Below are positions 5,897 through 12,725 of a stretch of 12,861 nucleotides of DNA, in pieces. The stretch spans positions 1 to 12,861 of the forward strand of contig JAWOGL010000115.1 of the NCBI GenBank assembly GCA_046496945.1, in the 5' to 3' direction. The translations under genes and the position numbers were made by a program. Numbering within the stretch: the stretch's first letter is position 1; the number at the start of each line of letters is the position of its first letter. The notes beneath the pieces were generated by a model. The model saw only the letters and a list, made by a program, of their open reading frames with translations, ran no database searches and had not been told where the DNA came from. Source of the DNA: Desulfonatronovibrio sp046496945. GTDB lineage: Bacteria > Desulfobacterota > Desulfovibrionia > Desulfovibrionales > Desulfonatronovibrionaceae.

Positions 5897-6931
5897 TTGG
5901 CATTGGCGGATCAGAACATACTATGCCTGGATATAGGCAGCGGAACGCAGGATGTGTTTTACTATATGCCGGATCGGGAACTGGAAAACTGTCCCAAGTT
6001 TGTTCTTCCCTCTCCGGCTGTGCGCGTTGCAGCCAGGATAAAGGTTTTAAGTACAGCCGGTAAAGGCATCTATCTGTATGGGCGCAATATGGGCGGCGGA
6101 TTCTACCGGGTGTTGAAGAAAAGTCTTGATAAGGGGCTTAAGGCCGCCATACATCCGGAAGCTGCTTATTCTCTTGCTGACTCCCTGGATCGGGTCAAGA
6201 GCATTGGTCTTGATCTCAGCCCGGACTGTCCTGTGGGTTATGCTCCTGTTTATTTATGTGATTATGATCCGGGTTTCTGGCAATCATACCTTGCCCAGAT
6301 CGGCCTTGATTATCCTGATCTGATACTGGCTGCGGCCCAGGACCATGGTTTCCATCCCCAGAGCAGCAACAGGCTGGGACGCTTTGAGATCTGGAAAAAA
6401 TTTTTGGAGCAAAGTGACGGACATATTGAGAAATTGATTTTCTCAAATCCTCCCCAGGAGATGACCAGGCTGATCAGCCTGAAGGATTCTATCGGCGCGG
6501 GTTATGTGGCGGATACCGGAGCAGCCGCACTGCTGGGAGCTTTGTTTGTTCCTGAAGTAGAAGAACTGTCCAGGAAAAAGGGAGTATGCATTGTCAATGT
6601 CGGTAACAGTCATACTATCGCCTTTCTGGTGCACGCGGGCCGGGTGCATGGAATTCTGGAACATCATACCGGTCTTTTAAATGGACAAAAACTGTGGGAA
6701 CAGTTAGAATTTTTCAGACAGGGACGTTTGACCAATGAGCAGGTCTTTGCAGACAACGGCCACGGTTGTCTGATCCTTGAATCAGCTGCGGATATAGAGT
6801 TTAATCCGACTTTTGTTCTGGGACCAAGGCGCGGAATGCTTGAAAGTTTCGATGCTCATTTTCTTTGTCCCGGAGGCGATATGATGCTGGCGGGATGTTT
6901 CGGCCTTCTCAAAGGATATTCTTTGAGATAA
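5897..6931 (+). CDS. DUF1786-family protein, actin/Hsp70-like ATPase fold suspected
   Basis: The protein has 344 residues if started at TTG 5897, which has AGAGGAG (5885-5891) five bases ahead. The frame stays open back to a TTG at 5834, but that extension is made of the clpB terminator and has no ribosome site. Family assignment is by recognition of the overall pattern (DUF1786). Glycine-rich, Asp-containing loops resemble ASKHA phosphate-binding motifs: LDIGSGTQD (11-19), DTGAAALLGA (206-215), VNVGNSHT (233-240) and PGGDMMLAG (325-333). A GPRRGM segment (309-314) is also conserved-looking. No signal peptide or membrane segment is seen. Substrate and role are unknown; some entries of this family carry the label 'pyruvate formate-lyase activating enzyme-like', but no radical-SAM CxxxCxxC motif is present here. 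It probably ends at the hairpin at 7023-7048. Confidence 0.8.
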   Translation: MALADQNILCLDIGSGTQDVFYYMPDRELENCPKFVLPSPAVRVAARIKVLSTAGKGIYLYGRNMGGGFYRVLKKSLDKGLKAAIHPEAAYSLADSLDRVKSIGLDLSPDCPVGYAPVYLCDYDPGFWQSYLAQIGLDYPDLILAAAQDHGFHPQSSNRLGRFEIWKKFLEQSDGHIEKLIFSNPPQEMTRLISLKDSIGAGYVADTGAAALLGALFVPEVEELSRKKGVCIVNVGNSHTIAFLVHAGRVHGILEHHTGLLNGQKLWEQLEFFRQGRLTNEQVFADNGHGCLILESAADIEFNPTFVLGPRRGMLESFDAHFLCPGGDMMLAGCFGLLKGYSLR

Positions 6932-7022
6932 GTAATTTAGCAGCCTGTCAATTTTGAAGATGTCTTATCCGCTGTTCATTTTTTTGAGTATTATATCGGC
7001 GCTGACTTTTCAGAAAGCGTCC

Positions 7023-7053
7023 AGACCGGTCTGTATCCTGACCGGTCTACTTT
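7023..7053 (+). terminator. Hairpin, possible terminator after the DUF1786 gene
   Basis: AGACCGGT (7023-7030) and ACCGGTCT (7041-7048) are perfect complements around a 10-base loop, followed by only ACTTTTATC. The first arm also lies in a self-complementary CAGACCGGTCTG. The T-tract is short, so termination may be partial; an operator is an alternative reading. It lies 50 bases upstream of the thioesterase gene. Confidence 0.45.
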
Positions 7054-7098
7054 TATCCGGGAACAATCTTAATAAAAAGTTATTACTTCTAATTATTT

Positions 7099-7485
7099 AT
7101 GAACAACTATACCCTGGTCAGGCCTGAGCATCTTAATCACCATGGATATCTTTTCGGGGGCGTTATGCTCAAATGGATGGACGAGTTTGCCTGGCTGGCC
7201 GCAAGCAAGGAATTCAGGGGCTGCAAACTGGTAACAGTAGCCATGAATGAGATCAGATTTTCCCACCAGGTTCCTCTGGGGGCCATTTTACGATTCAGCA
7301 TCCAGTTCGTCCGGCAGGGCAGTTCGTCTGTAACCTACAATGTTACAGTGTTTTCTGATGAACCTGGACAGGAAAGGGAAAAGCCGGTCTTTGCAAATTC
7401 CATAACTTTTGTCAGGGTTGATGATAATGGACTCAAGGCCCAGCTGCCGCTGAGAACGGAGTTTATTCCCTGTGAAACCATTTAA
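7099..7485 (+). CDS. Hotdog-fold acyl-CoA thioesterase (YciA/BACH-like)
   Basis: The product would hydrolyse acyl-CoA to free acid and CoA in the cytoplasm. At 128 residues it is a single hotdog domain. The diagnostic N-terminal pattern is present: NHHGYLFGG (13-21), then the long helix MLKWMDEFAWLAA with Asp28 at the position of the catalytic acidic residue of YciA/ACOT proteins. The central strands include the VTVAMNEIRFSHQV segment (about 45-58). Chain-length preference cannot be read from sequence. The ATG at 7099 has no Shine-Dalgarno sequence; the 25 bases before it are A/T-rich. No better in-frame start was found. hemC begins 20 bases after its stop, so the two are probably co-transcribed, although no functional link is obvious. 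Confidence 0.87.
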   Translation: MNNYTLVRPEHLNHHGYLFGGVMLKWMDEFAWLAASKEFRGCKLVTVAMNEIRFSHQVPLGAILRFSIQFVRQGSSSVTYNVTVFSDEPGQEREKPVFANSITFVRVDDNGLKAQLPLRTEFIPCETI

Positions 7486-7505
7486 TTTTTTATAGTTTAA
7501 ACTTT

Positions 7506-8438
7506 ATGAAAAAAATAATAATCGCTACCCGGGGCAGCAAGCTGGCCCTGTGGCAGGCAGAACACATAGGGTCAAGGCTTCGGGGCCGTTATCCAGGTCT
7601 TGAAGTAGAGCTGTTAAAGATCAAAACCACCGGAGACAAGATCCAGGATGTACCTTTGGCCAAGGTGGGAGGGAAAGGTCTTTTTGTCAAGGAAATCGAA
7701 GAGGCCATCCTGGACGGCAGAGCTCATATAGCAGTACACAGCATGAAGGATGTGCCCGCTGTTCTGCCTGACGGTCTCAAGCTGGGGGTAATTCCCAAAA
7801 GAGAGTCCAGGTATGATCTGCTTCTGTCTGAAAAGTACCCGGACCTTTCGTCTTTGCCTGAAGGAGCTGCCATAGGCACTTCCAGCCTCAGGCGTCAGTC
7901 CCAGATTCTGCATCTAAGGCCGGACTTTAAGATTAAGATGCTCCGTGGCAATCTGGACACCCGGCTCAAGAAGCTCAAGGAAGGTCTTTACGATGCAATT
8001 ATTATAGCTGCGGCAGGTATGAAAAGGCTCGGGTTTGAGGCCAGATATGAAACTGAACTTGTCCCTCCTTATTTTCTGCCTGCTGTTGGACAAGGTTCTC
8101 TGGGCATTGAATACGCATCAGACAGTCCGGTAATGGATGAATTTCTGGGTTTTCTGGATCATTCCAGTACCCGTTTCTGTGTAACCTGCGAGAGGGCTTT
8201 TCTGGCTGAACTTGAAGGGGGGTGCCAGGTGCCCATTGCCTGTCTATGCCTGCAGGAAAATAACCGGCTATTCGCAACGGGTCTGGTATCTGATGTTAAA
8301 GGGCAGACGATTATCCGCCGTTCCAGGACTGGAAAACCCAAAGACGCAGAAAAGATCGGCGTTGATCTGGCCAGGAAAGTCCTGGAAGGAGGAGGCAGAG
8401 AAATTCTGGATGAGGTTTATTCGGATCAGGATGTCTGA
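7506..8438 (+). CDS. hemC: Porphobilinogen deaminase (hydroxymethylbilane synthase)
   Basis: HemC joins four porphobilinogen molecules into the linear tetrapyrrole hydroxymethylbilane, feeding haem, sirohaem and cobamide synthesis. At 310 residues it is of normal length. Key residues are in place: the ATRGSKLALWQ start (7-17), catalytic Asp82 in HSMKDVP, the SSLRRQ arginines (129-130), RGNLDTRL (147-154), and the dipyrromethane-cofactor cysteine Cys240 in EGGCQVPIA. The ATG has no Shine-Dalgarno motif (TTTAAACTTT precedes it), but the N-terminus aligns with the family so the start is secure. It follows the thioesterase gene by 20 bases. Its 3' end overlaps the convergent HD-domain gene by 13 bp. 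No other hem gene is in the window. Confidence 0.97.
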   Translation: MKKIIIATRGSKLALWQAEHIGSRLRGRYPGLEVELLKIKTTGDKIQDVPLAKVGGKGLFVKEIEEAILDGRAHIAVHSMKDVPAVLPDGLKLGVIPKRESRYDLLLSEKYPDLSSLPEGAAIGTSSLRRQSQILHLRPDFKIKMLRGNLDTRLKKLKEGLYDAIIIAAAGMKRLGFEARYETELVPPYFLPAVGQGSLGIEYASDSPVMDEFLGFLDHSSTRFCVTCERAFLAELEGGCQVPIACLCLQENNRLFATGLVSDVKGQTIIRRSRTGKPKDAEKIGVDLARKVLEGGGREILDEVYSDQDV

Positions 8439-8992
8439 GCAAACCCGATTTCCTGAGAGATCGACTGCATGGCTGCTATGGACAGGGCCAGAAATGTGTC
8501 CTGATCAAGTCCCAGTCTTTCATATTCCTTAATTGTTTCTCTGTTTACAGACGCGGCAAAGGCCTTGTCCTTGATTTTCTTTTTCAGGCTTTTGGGTTTC
8601 ATGCCTTCCAGGCCGTTCGGCCGGATAAGCCCTGCCGCCATGATCAAACCCGTGACCGTCTCTCCACAGCGCAGCGCAAAATCCAGATCCGTTTCAGGAG
8701 AGCCCGAATCATTCATTTCCGCGGCATGGACCCGTATGGCTTTCAGGGATTCATCCGGAAGAAGGCCCTGCAGCATTTCCGAACTTTTTATTCCGTGTCT
8801 GGAGTAATCCCCTGCAGTGAGAGAGTAGTCAAGGTCATGTAAAAGGCCGGTGATTCCCCATATTTCCCGGTCTTTGCCCAGTCTGGCAGCCAGCTCCCTG
8901 AGTACAGCTTCAGTGGACAGAGAGTGTTTATAAAGGTTTTCTTCGGTCAGGTTGCTTTTAAGCAGTTCAATGGCTTCTTCTCTGGTTATCAT
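8426..8992 (-). CDS. HD-domain hydrolase, COG2316-like
   Basis: This is a probable metal-dependent phosphohydrolase of the HD superfamily; the substrate is unknown. Started at position 8992 it has 188 residues (MITREEAIELL...). GGAG (complement of 9002-9005) lies nine bases ahead. The frame is open for 21 further residues to 9055, but that extension has no ribosome site and looks non-conserved. Candidate metal ligands are His23 (KHSLSTE), His52-Asp53 (GLLHDLDY), His66 and His89 (VHAAE). The C-terminal half carries the typical TGLI, KSLKKKIKDKAFA and NRETI blocks of this family. Where many relatives appear to have Asp in an A-D-E-type motif just before TGLI, this protein has CGET, a possible conservative Asp-to-Glu change. 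It is transcribed toward hemC with a 13-bp overlap of coding ends and no visible terminator between them. Confidence 0.82.
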   Translation of the reverse strand: MITREEAIELLKSNLTEENLYKHSLSTEAVLRELAARLGKDREIWGITGLLHDLDYSLTAGDYSRHGIKSSEMLQGLLPDESLKAIRVHAAEMNDSGSPETDLDFALRCGETVTGLIMAAGLIRPNGLEGMKPKSLKKKIKDKAFAASVNRETIKEYERLGLDQDTFLALSIAAMQSISQEIGFAQTS

Positions 8993-9129
8993 AAGTTTCA
9001 TCTCCATGCTTTGGATGTTGACCCGCTTTGAATAAGGCTTATTACTTGTCATCAAAAAATTTTCTATAAAATTTTACTGCCTGCTTGTAAAGTTTGGTTA
9101 GACTTTGCGGCGTTTAGTTCAGGTAAATA

Positions 9130-9158
9130 TTGACATGCTGCGGCCTTTAGATAATAAT
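9130..9158 (+). promoter_or_regulatory. Probable sigma70 promoter for htpX
   Basis: A perfect TTGACA (9130-9135) is followed by an AT-rich -10 region, TAATAA at 9152-9157 (16-base spacer) or AATAAT at 9153-9158 (17-base spacer). Transcription would start near 9165, leaving a leader of about 70 bases before htpX. It faces away from the HD-domain gene, whose own promoter I could not identify in the same gap. Confidence 0.6.
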
Positions 9159-9165
9159 CTGTTAA

Positions 9166-9191
9166 GTTATAAACATCTGTTATAAATGTTT
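9166..9191. promoter_or_regulatory. Operator-like direct and inverted repeats before htpX
   Basis: GTTATAAA occurs twice, at 9166-9173 and 9179-9186, exactly 13 bases apart. Overlapping these, AAACAT (9171-9176) and ATGTTT (9186-9191) form an inverted repeat with a 9-base gap. The cluster lies right at the expected transcription start downstream of the TTGACA promoter, where a repressor site would act. The sequence is AT-rich, so chance is possible; the regulator is not identified. Confidence 0.35.
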
Positions 9192-9233
9192 TTTATATTA
9201 ATTTCTGTTAAAAAATCCGGAGGATTATAAAAG

Positions 9234-10124
9234 ATGAAAAGAGTTTTTTTGTTTCTGGTTACCAACATTGCCATTCTGGCAGTTTTATTTGTGGTTTTAA
9301 ATCTGCTGGGAGTCAGCGGTATACTGGATGAGCAGCAAGTAGGCATTGATTATAAGAATCTTTTGATTTTTGCGGCTGTGCTCGGTTTTGGCGGATCATT
9401 CATCTCTCTGGCTATATCCAAGTGGATGGCCAAGCGTCTTACCGGCGCAAAAGTCATAACCAGTCCTAAAAATGAGATGGAAAGCTGGCTGGTAAGAACT
9501 GTCAGACAACAGGCTTCCAGGGTTAATATCGGCATGCCTGAAGTGGCTGTTTTTGATTCGTCTGCTCCTAATGCCTTTGCCACCGGTATGAATAAGAACA
9601 AGGCATTGGTTGCGGTCAGCACCGGACTGTTAAGAAATATGAATCAGGATGAAGTGGAGGCTGTTCTGGCTCATGAAATCAGTCATGTTGCCAATGGCGA
9701 TATGATCACCCTTACTCTTATTCAGGGGGTGGTTAACACGTTTGTAATATTTATTTCCCGGATAGTAGGGCACTTTGTGGACAGGGTGATTCTTAAAAAT
9801 GAAGAAGGACACGGTATTGGTTTTTTTGTTTCGACCATTGCCGCCCAGATAATCTTTGGTATTCTGGCCAGCACTATTGTCATGTGGTTCAGCAGGCAGC
9901 GTGAATTCAGAGCGGACGCAGGAGGAGCCAGGCTGGCCGGCCAGGAAAAAATGGTTTCCGCTCTGGAGAAACTCAAGAAAGGAATTCAGGAACCCTTGCC
10001 TGATCAGATGGCCTCCTTTGGAATCAATGGAAAAACCCAGAGTTTCAGCTGGAAAGACCTGTTTATGAGCCATCCTCCCCTGGATCAGAGAATAGCCGCT
10101 CTCAAAGGCCAACTCAACAAATAA
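9234..10124 (+). CDS. htpX: Membrane zinc metalloprotease HtpX
   Basis: HtpX is an inner-membrane M48 protease that degrades misfolded membrane proteins under stress, overlapping with FtsH. The 296-residue length fits the family. Hydrophobic segments lie near 5-25 and 43-62, then about 158-178 and 195-216. The zinc-binding HEISH motif is at 147-151 (His147, Glu148, His151), and the third ligand is probably Glu224 in RQREFRADAGGA. The C-terminal SHPPLDQRIAAL motif (279-290) is also typical. The catalytic part should face the cytoplasm. GGAGG (9219-9223) precedes the ATG by ten bases. It has its own promoter region with operator-like repeats and is followed by a terminator, so it is probably a single-gene unit. 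All active-site residues are intact. Confidence 0.96.
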   Translation: MKRVFLFLVTNIAILAVLFVVLNLLGVSGILDEQQVGIDYKNLLIFAAVLGFGGSFISLAISKWMAKRLTGAKVITSPKNEMESWLVRTVRQQASRVNIGMPEVAVFDSSAPNAFATGMNKNKALVAVSTGLLRNMNQDEVEAVLAHEISHVANGDMITLTLIQGVVNTFVIFISRIVGHFVDRVILKNEEGHGIGFFVSTIAAQIIFGILASTIVMWFSRQREFRADAGGARLAGQEKMVSALEKLKKGIQEPLPDQMASFGINGKTQSFSWKDLFMSHPPLDQRIAALKGQLNK

Positions 10125-10150
10125 GCTGGCTGTACTGATTTGATTCATTT

Positions 10151-10187
10151 AAAACCCGGCAGCTGACGGTTGTCGGGTTTTGTTGTT
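10151..10187 (+). terminator. Intrinsic terminator between htpX and tspO
   Basis: AAAACCCGGCA (10151-10161) pairs with TGTCGGGTTTT (10171-10181), an 11-bp stem with one G-T pair and a 9-base loop, then GTTGTTT. It ends htpX. The longest open frame of the next gene begins inside the right half of this hairpin, another sign that its true start is the later ATG at 10200. Confidence 0.75.
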
Positions 10188-10199
10188 TGGAGAAGAATT

Positions 10200-10646
10200 A
10201 TGCGTTCTTTTGCTGTTTTTTTGATGCTGGTACTTATAACATCCATGTTCGGTGCTTTTTTCAGGCCGGGTCCCTGGTATGATGAGCTTGCAAAGCCGGC
10301 TCTTACACCCCCTGGATGGTTATTTTCGCCTGTCTGGATCACCCTTTATATAATGATAGTCATTGCCGGCTGGCTGGTCTGGAAAAAGACGGAACTCCCC
10401 AAGCATCCGGCCCTGCTTTGCTGGGGTGGTCAGCTGCTGGCCAATGCCCTCTGGTCCTGGCTTTTTTTCGGCCTGCAAAAACCGGGGCCTGCCTTTGTTG
10501 ATATCATTGTTTTATTGTCACTTGTCTGCGGCTTTGTCTATTATGCCTATCCTGTAAGTAAAACCTCCTCAATTTTATTTGTGCCGTATGCGTTTTGGGT
10601 ACTTTTCGCAGCTTACCTTAATCTGGGAATAATTTTTCTTAATTGA
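10200..10646 (+). CDS. tspO: TspO/MBR family tryptophan-rich membrane protein
   Basis: TspO proteins are five-helix membrane proteins that bind porphyrins and sterol-like ligands and are linked to stress and tetrapyrrole handling; the exact role varies by organism. Started at ATG 10200 the protein has 148 residues. GGAGAAG (10189-10195) sits just ahead of this ATG. A longer frame from TTG 10170 would begin in the htpX terminator and is rejected. Family marks are the PGPWYDELAKPALTPPGW segment after helix 1 (roughly residues 22-40), FSPVWITLYIMIVIAGWLVW (helix 2), and LLANALWSWLFFGLQ (helix 3), the last corresponding to the conserved QLxLNxxWSxxFF motif. Two further hydrophobic helices follow. 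Only 21 bases separate its stop from pabBC, so the two are probably co-transcribed. hemC, 1.8 kb upstream, is the only tetrapyrrole gene nearby. Confidence 0.92.
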   Translation: MRSFAVFLMLVLITSMFGAFFRPGPWYDELAKPALTPPGWLFSPVWITLYIMIVIAGWLVWKKTELPKHPALLCWGGQLLANALWSWLFFGLQKPGPAFVDIIVLLSLVCGFVYYAYPVSKTSSILFVPYAFWVLFAAYLNLGIIFLN

Positions 10647-10667
10647 ATCCAGTAATCATTTCATCGC

Positions 10668-12431
10668 ATGAAGAAGAAACCTTCAGAACAAAATATCGAT
10701 GTTTTGCCGGAAAACAGTGTACTTTTACGAATTCAGCCGTCAGGCAAATGGTTGTTGTTTGAAAATCCTGTTAAAGTTGTCGAAGTTTTTTCCAGGTCTG
10801 AATTAATCCAGGAACTTTACCTCATTGATGAGCTGGTGAAAAGTTATCATCTGTATGCTGCAGGGTTTATGTCATATGAGGCGGGTTCGGCTTTTGATCA
10901 GACTTTAAAGGTGAAAGATGATGACTTTCCCCTGATGTGGTTCGGCTTGTACAATTCTTTTCAGGAGATCAGTTCCATTGGCTGCGGATACGAAGGTATT
11001 CCTGAGATTAAGTGGAAGTCTGAACTAAAATATGATGAATATTTGAAAAAATTGGCAATTATAAAAAAACATATTGAACAGGGTGAAACTTATCAGGTTA
11101 ATTACACTTTTCGTCTAAGAGCGGCATTCAGTACTGATCCCTGGCTGTACTTCAATGCTCTGGCCGGCAATGACGATCCTCCATTTGCAGCTTTTATCAA
11201 TTCTCATAAGTATTCAATATGCAGTTTTTCGCCGGAGCTTTTCTATAAGCTTGATAAGAACCTGTTATTGTCCAGGCCCATGAAAGGAACCATATCAAGA
11301 CATCCAGCATACTGTGAGGATATGATTCAGGGCAGGGCTTTGAGATCGTGCCTAAAGAACAGGGCGGAAAATGTCATGATTACAGATATGGTTCGAAACG
11401 ATATGGGCCGGATTGCAGATGCGGGAAGCGTAAAGGTCACTGGTCTTTTTGGCCTGGAAAAGTATCCCACGGTCTGGCAGATGACCTCCCAGGTAAGATG
11501 CACAACAAGGGCCGGGGTACCTTCAATAATGAAAGCCTTATTCCCTCCATCCTCCATTACCGGCGCTCCCAAGTCTTCCACTATGGAGATAATTTCCGCA
11601 CTGGAAGTATCTCCTCGCCGCATCTATACCGGAAGTATCGGGTATTTTGGTCCCAACCGTCAAAGTCAGTTTAACGTGGCCATCAGGACAGTGCTGGTTA
11701 ATAAAGAAAAAAGCCAGGCTGAATACGGGACAGGCGGAGGCATTGTCTGGGATTCAACCCCTCAGAGCGAATGGGAAGAATGCAGGTCTAAATCCAGATC
11801 CCTGCACAGACTTAATCCTGAATTTTCTCTTCTGGAAACAATGCTCTGGACCCCGGAAGGCGGATATCATCTGCTGGGTGCTCATCTGGAAAGACTGAAG
11901 ACCGCGGCCGCATATTTTTGTTTTTATGTTGATATTGAAGGCGTTAAATGCAAACTGGAAGATTATTCTGCAGACCTGCCTTATGGATGCTGCAAGATCA
12001 GACTGCTGACAGATAAAAAGGGGAGGGTCAGGATTGAAAGGGCTGAACTTGAAAATATTATTGGTCCGATTCATTTAAGCCCGGCCCAAAAGCCCATAAA
12101 CTCATCAGATCCATTTGTTTTTTACAAAACAACCCATCGTCGGGTTTATGACGATGCCTTGCCGGTCAGTCCTGAGGCTGACAGTGTGATACTCTGGAAT
12201 GAAAAGGGTCAGGTTACTGAATCAGCAGCAGCCAACCTTGTAGCAAGGATAGATAATATTCTATGCACGCCACCGGTCAGATGCGGCCTTCTGGCCGGGA
12301 CGTACAGACAGTTTTTGTTAGGTTCCGGGATGGTTTGCGAGAGAGCAATTTATCTGGAAGAACTGAAAAGTTGTCCGGAAGTTTTTCTGATCAACTCCGT
12401 TCGGGGTTTTGTCAGGACACAACTGATCTGA
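10668..12431 (+). CDS. pabB: Fused aminodeoxychorismate synthase I / lyase (PabB-PabC)
   Basis: This bifunctional enzyme should make p-aminobenzoate for folate: the N-terminal PabB part turns chorismate plus ammonia into aminodeoxychorismate, and the C-terminal PabC part releases pyruvate to give PABA. The 587 residues split into a chorismate-binding domain (about 1-380) and a class IV aminotransferase-like domain (about 385-587). PabB marks are GETYQVNYT (139-147), RPMKGT (203-208) with Lys206, whose lysine separates PabB from anthranilate synthase, ENVMITDMVRNDMGRI (234-249), SSITGAPK (295-302) and GTGGGIVWDS (354-363). PabC marks are Lys487 in YKTTHR, the likely PLP lysine, and GQVTESAAANLVA (514-526). 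The glutamine amidotransferase PabA is not in the window. The ATG has no clear Shine-Dalgarno site, and translation may depend on coupling to tspO, 21 bases upstream. Confidence 0.95.
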   Translation: MKKKPSEQNIDVLPENSVLLRIQPSGKWLLFENPVKVVEVFSRSELIQELYLIDELVKSYHLYAAGFMSYEAGSAFDQTLKVKDDDFPLMWFGLYNSFQEISSIGCGYEGIPEIKWKSELKYDEYLKKLAIIKKHIEQGETYQVNYTFRLRAAFSTDPWLYFNALAGNDDPPFAAFINSHKYSICSFSPELFYKLDKNLLLSRPMKGTISRHPAYCEDMIQGRALRSCLKNRAENVMITDMVRNDMGRIADAGSVKVTGLFGLEKYPTVWQMTSQVRCTTRAGVPSIMKALFPPSSITGAPKSSTMEIISALEVSPRRIYTGSIGYFGPNRQSQFNVAIRTVLVNKEKSQAEYGTGGGIVWDSTPQSEWEECRSKSRSLHRLNPEFSLLETMLWTPEGGYHLLGAHLERLKTAAAYFCFYVDIEGVKCKLEDYSADLPYGCCKIRLLTDKKGRVRIERAELENIIGPIHLSPAQKPINSSDPFVFYKTTHRRVYDDALPVSPEADSVILWNEKGQVTESAAANLVARIDNILCTPPVRCGLLAGTYRQFLLGSGMVCERAIYLEELKSCPEVFLINSVRGFVRTQLI

Positions 12432-12495
12432 ACAAACAGGGTAAACAAAGAAGGATAAGTTTTTTGGAAAAATTTATTGATATTTATAACGGCTT

Positions 12496-12529
12496 CATAC
12501 CTGGCCTGCCGGGTATGGATGTTATTTTT
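12496..12529 (+). terminator. Probable terminator after pabBC
   Basis: CATACCTGG (12496-12504) pairs with CCGGGTATG (12509-12517), nine pairs including one G-T, around a CCTG loop. GATGTTA and then TTTTT (12525-12529) follow. The T-run is set back from the stem by seven bases, so efficiency is uncertain. It would insulate the rRNA-type promoters downstream. Confidence 0.55.
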
Positions 12530-12579
12530 GCTTATATATATTAATGATTTATGCGTTTGAAGTTTTTGTAAATTTATTG

Positions 12580-12606
12580 TTGACAATCAGGTTACACGCG
12601 TATAAA
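12580..12606 (+). promoter_or_regulatory. rRNA-type promoter P1
   Basis: A perfect TTGACA (12580-12585), a 15-base spacer and TATAAA (12601-12606, 5 of 6) make a near-consensus pair with a slightly short spacer. The bases just upstream (about 12550-12579, with TTTTTGTAAATTTATT) are A/T-rich in the way UP elements of rRNA promoters are. The start would be near 12613. Confidence 0.65.
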
Positions 12607-12610
12607 TACT

Positions 12611-12630
12611 CTTTTCCCGGCTTGGAAAAG
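12611..12630 (+). other. Hairpin at the P1 transcript start
   Basis: CTTTTCC (12611-12617) and GGAAAAG (12624-12630) pair perfectly around CGGCTT. It lies at or just after the predicted P1 start, so a P1 transcript would begin with this stem. No T-tract follows, so it is not a terminator. It may be an RNA-stability element or a chance palindrome. Confidence 0.4.
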
Positions 12631-12696
12631 CAGGGATTGATTTTTGAAATATTCAGTTACAACGATTATCGATTTTGAAATTTAGATAAAAAAAGC

Positions 12697-12725
12697 TTGA
12701 CAAGATATTCAAGATTATCTAAACA
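12697..12725 (+). promoter_or_regulatory. rRNA-type promoter P2 (weak -10)
   Basis: A perfect TTGACA (12697-12702) is preceded by an A-rich UP-like stretch (AAATTTAGATAAAAAAA, 12679-12695). At 17-base spacing the -10 is TAAACA (12720-12725), a poor match. The tandem layout about 117 bases after P1 is typical of rRNA operons, which supports it despite the weak -10. Confidence 0.5.

Noticed and set aside
9630..10148. 172-residue minus-strand frame opposite htpX
   Set aside because: It is a shadow of htpX, covering the codons of its active site on the other strand, with no domain of its own.
10170..10199. Upstream extension of TspO from a TTG
   Set aside because: It begins in the right arm of the htpX terminator, adds a charged segment before the first helix, and has no ribosome site, while ATG 10200 has GGAGAAG.
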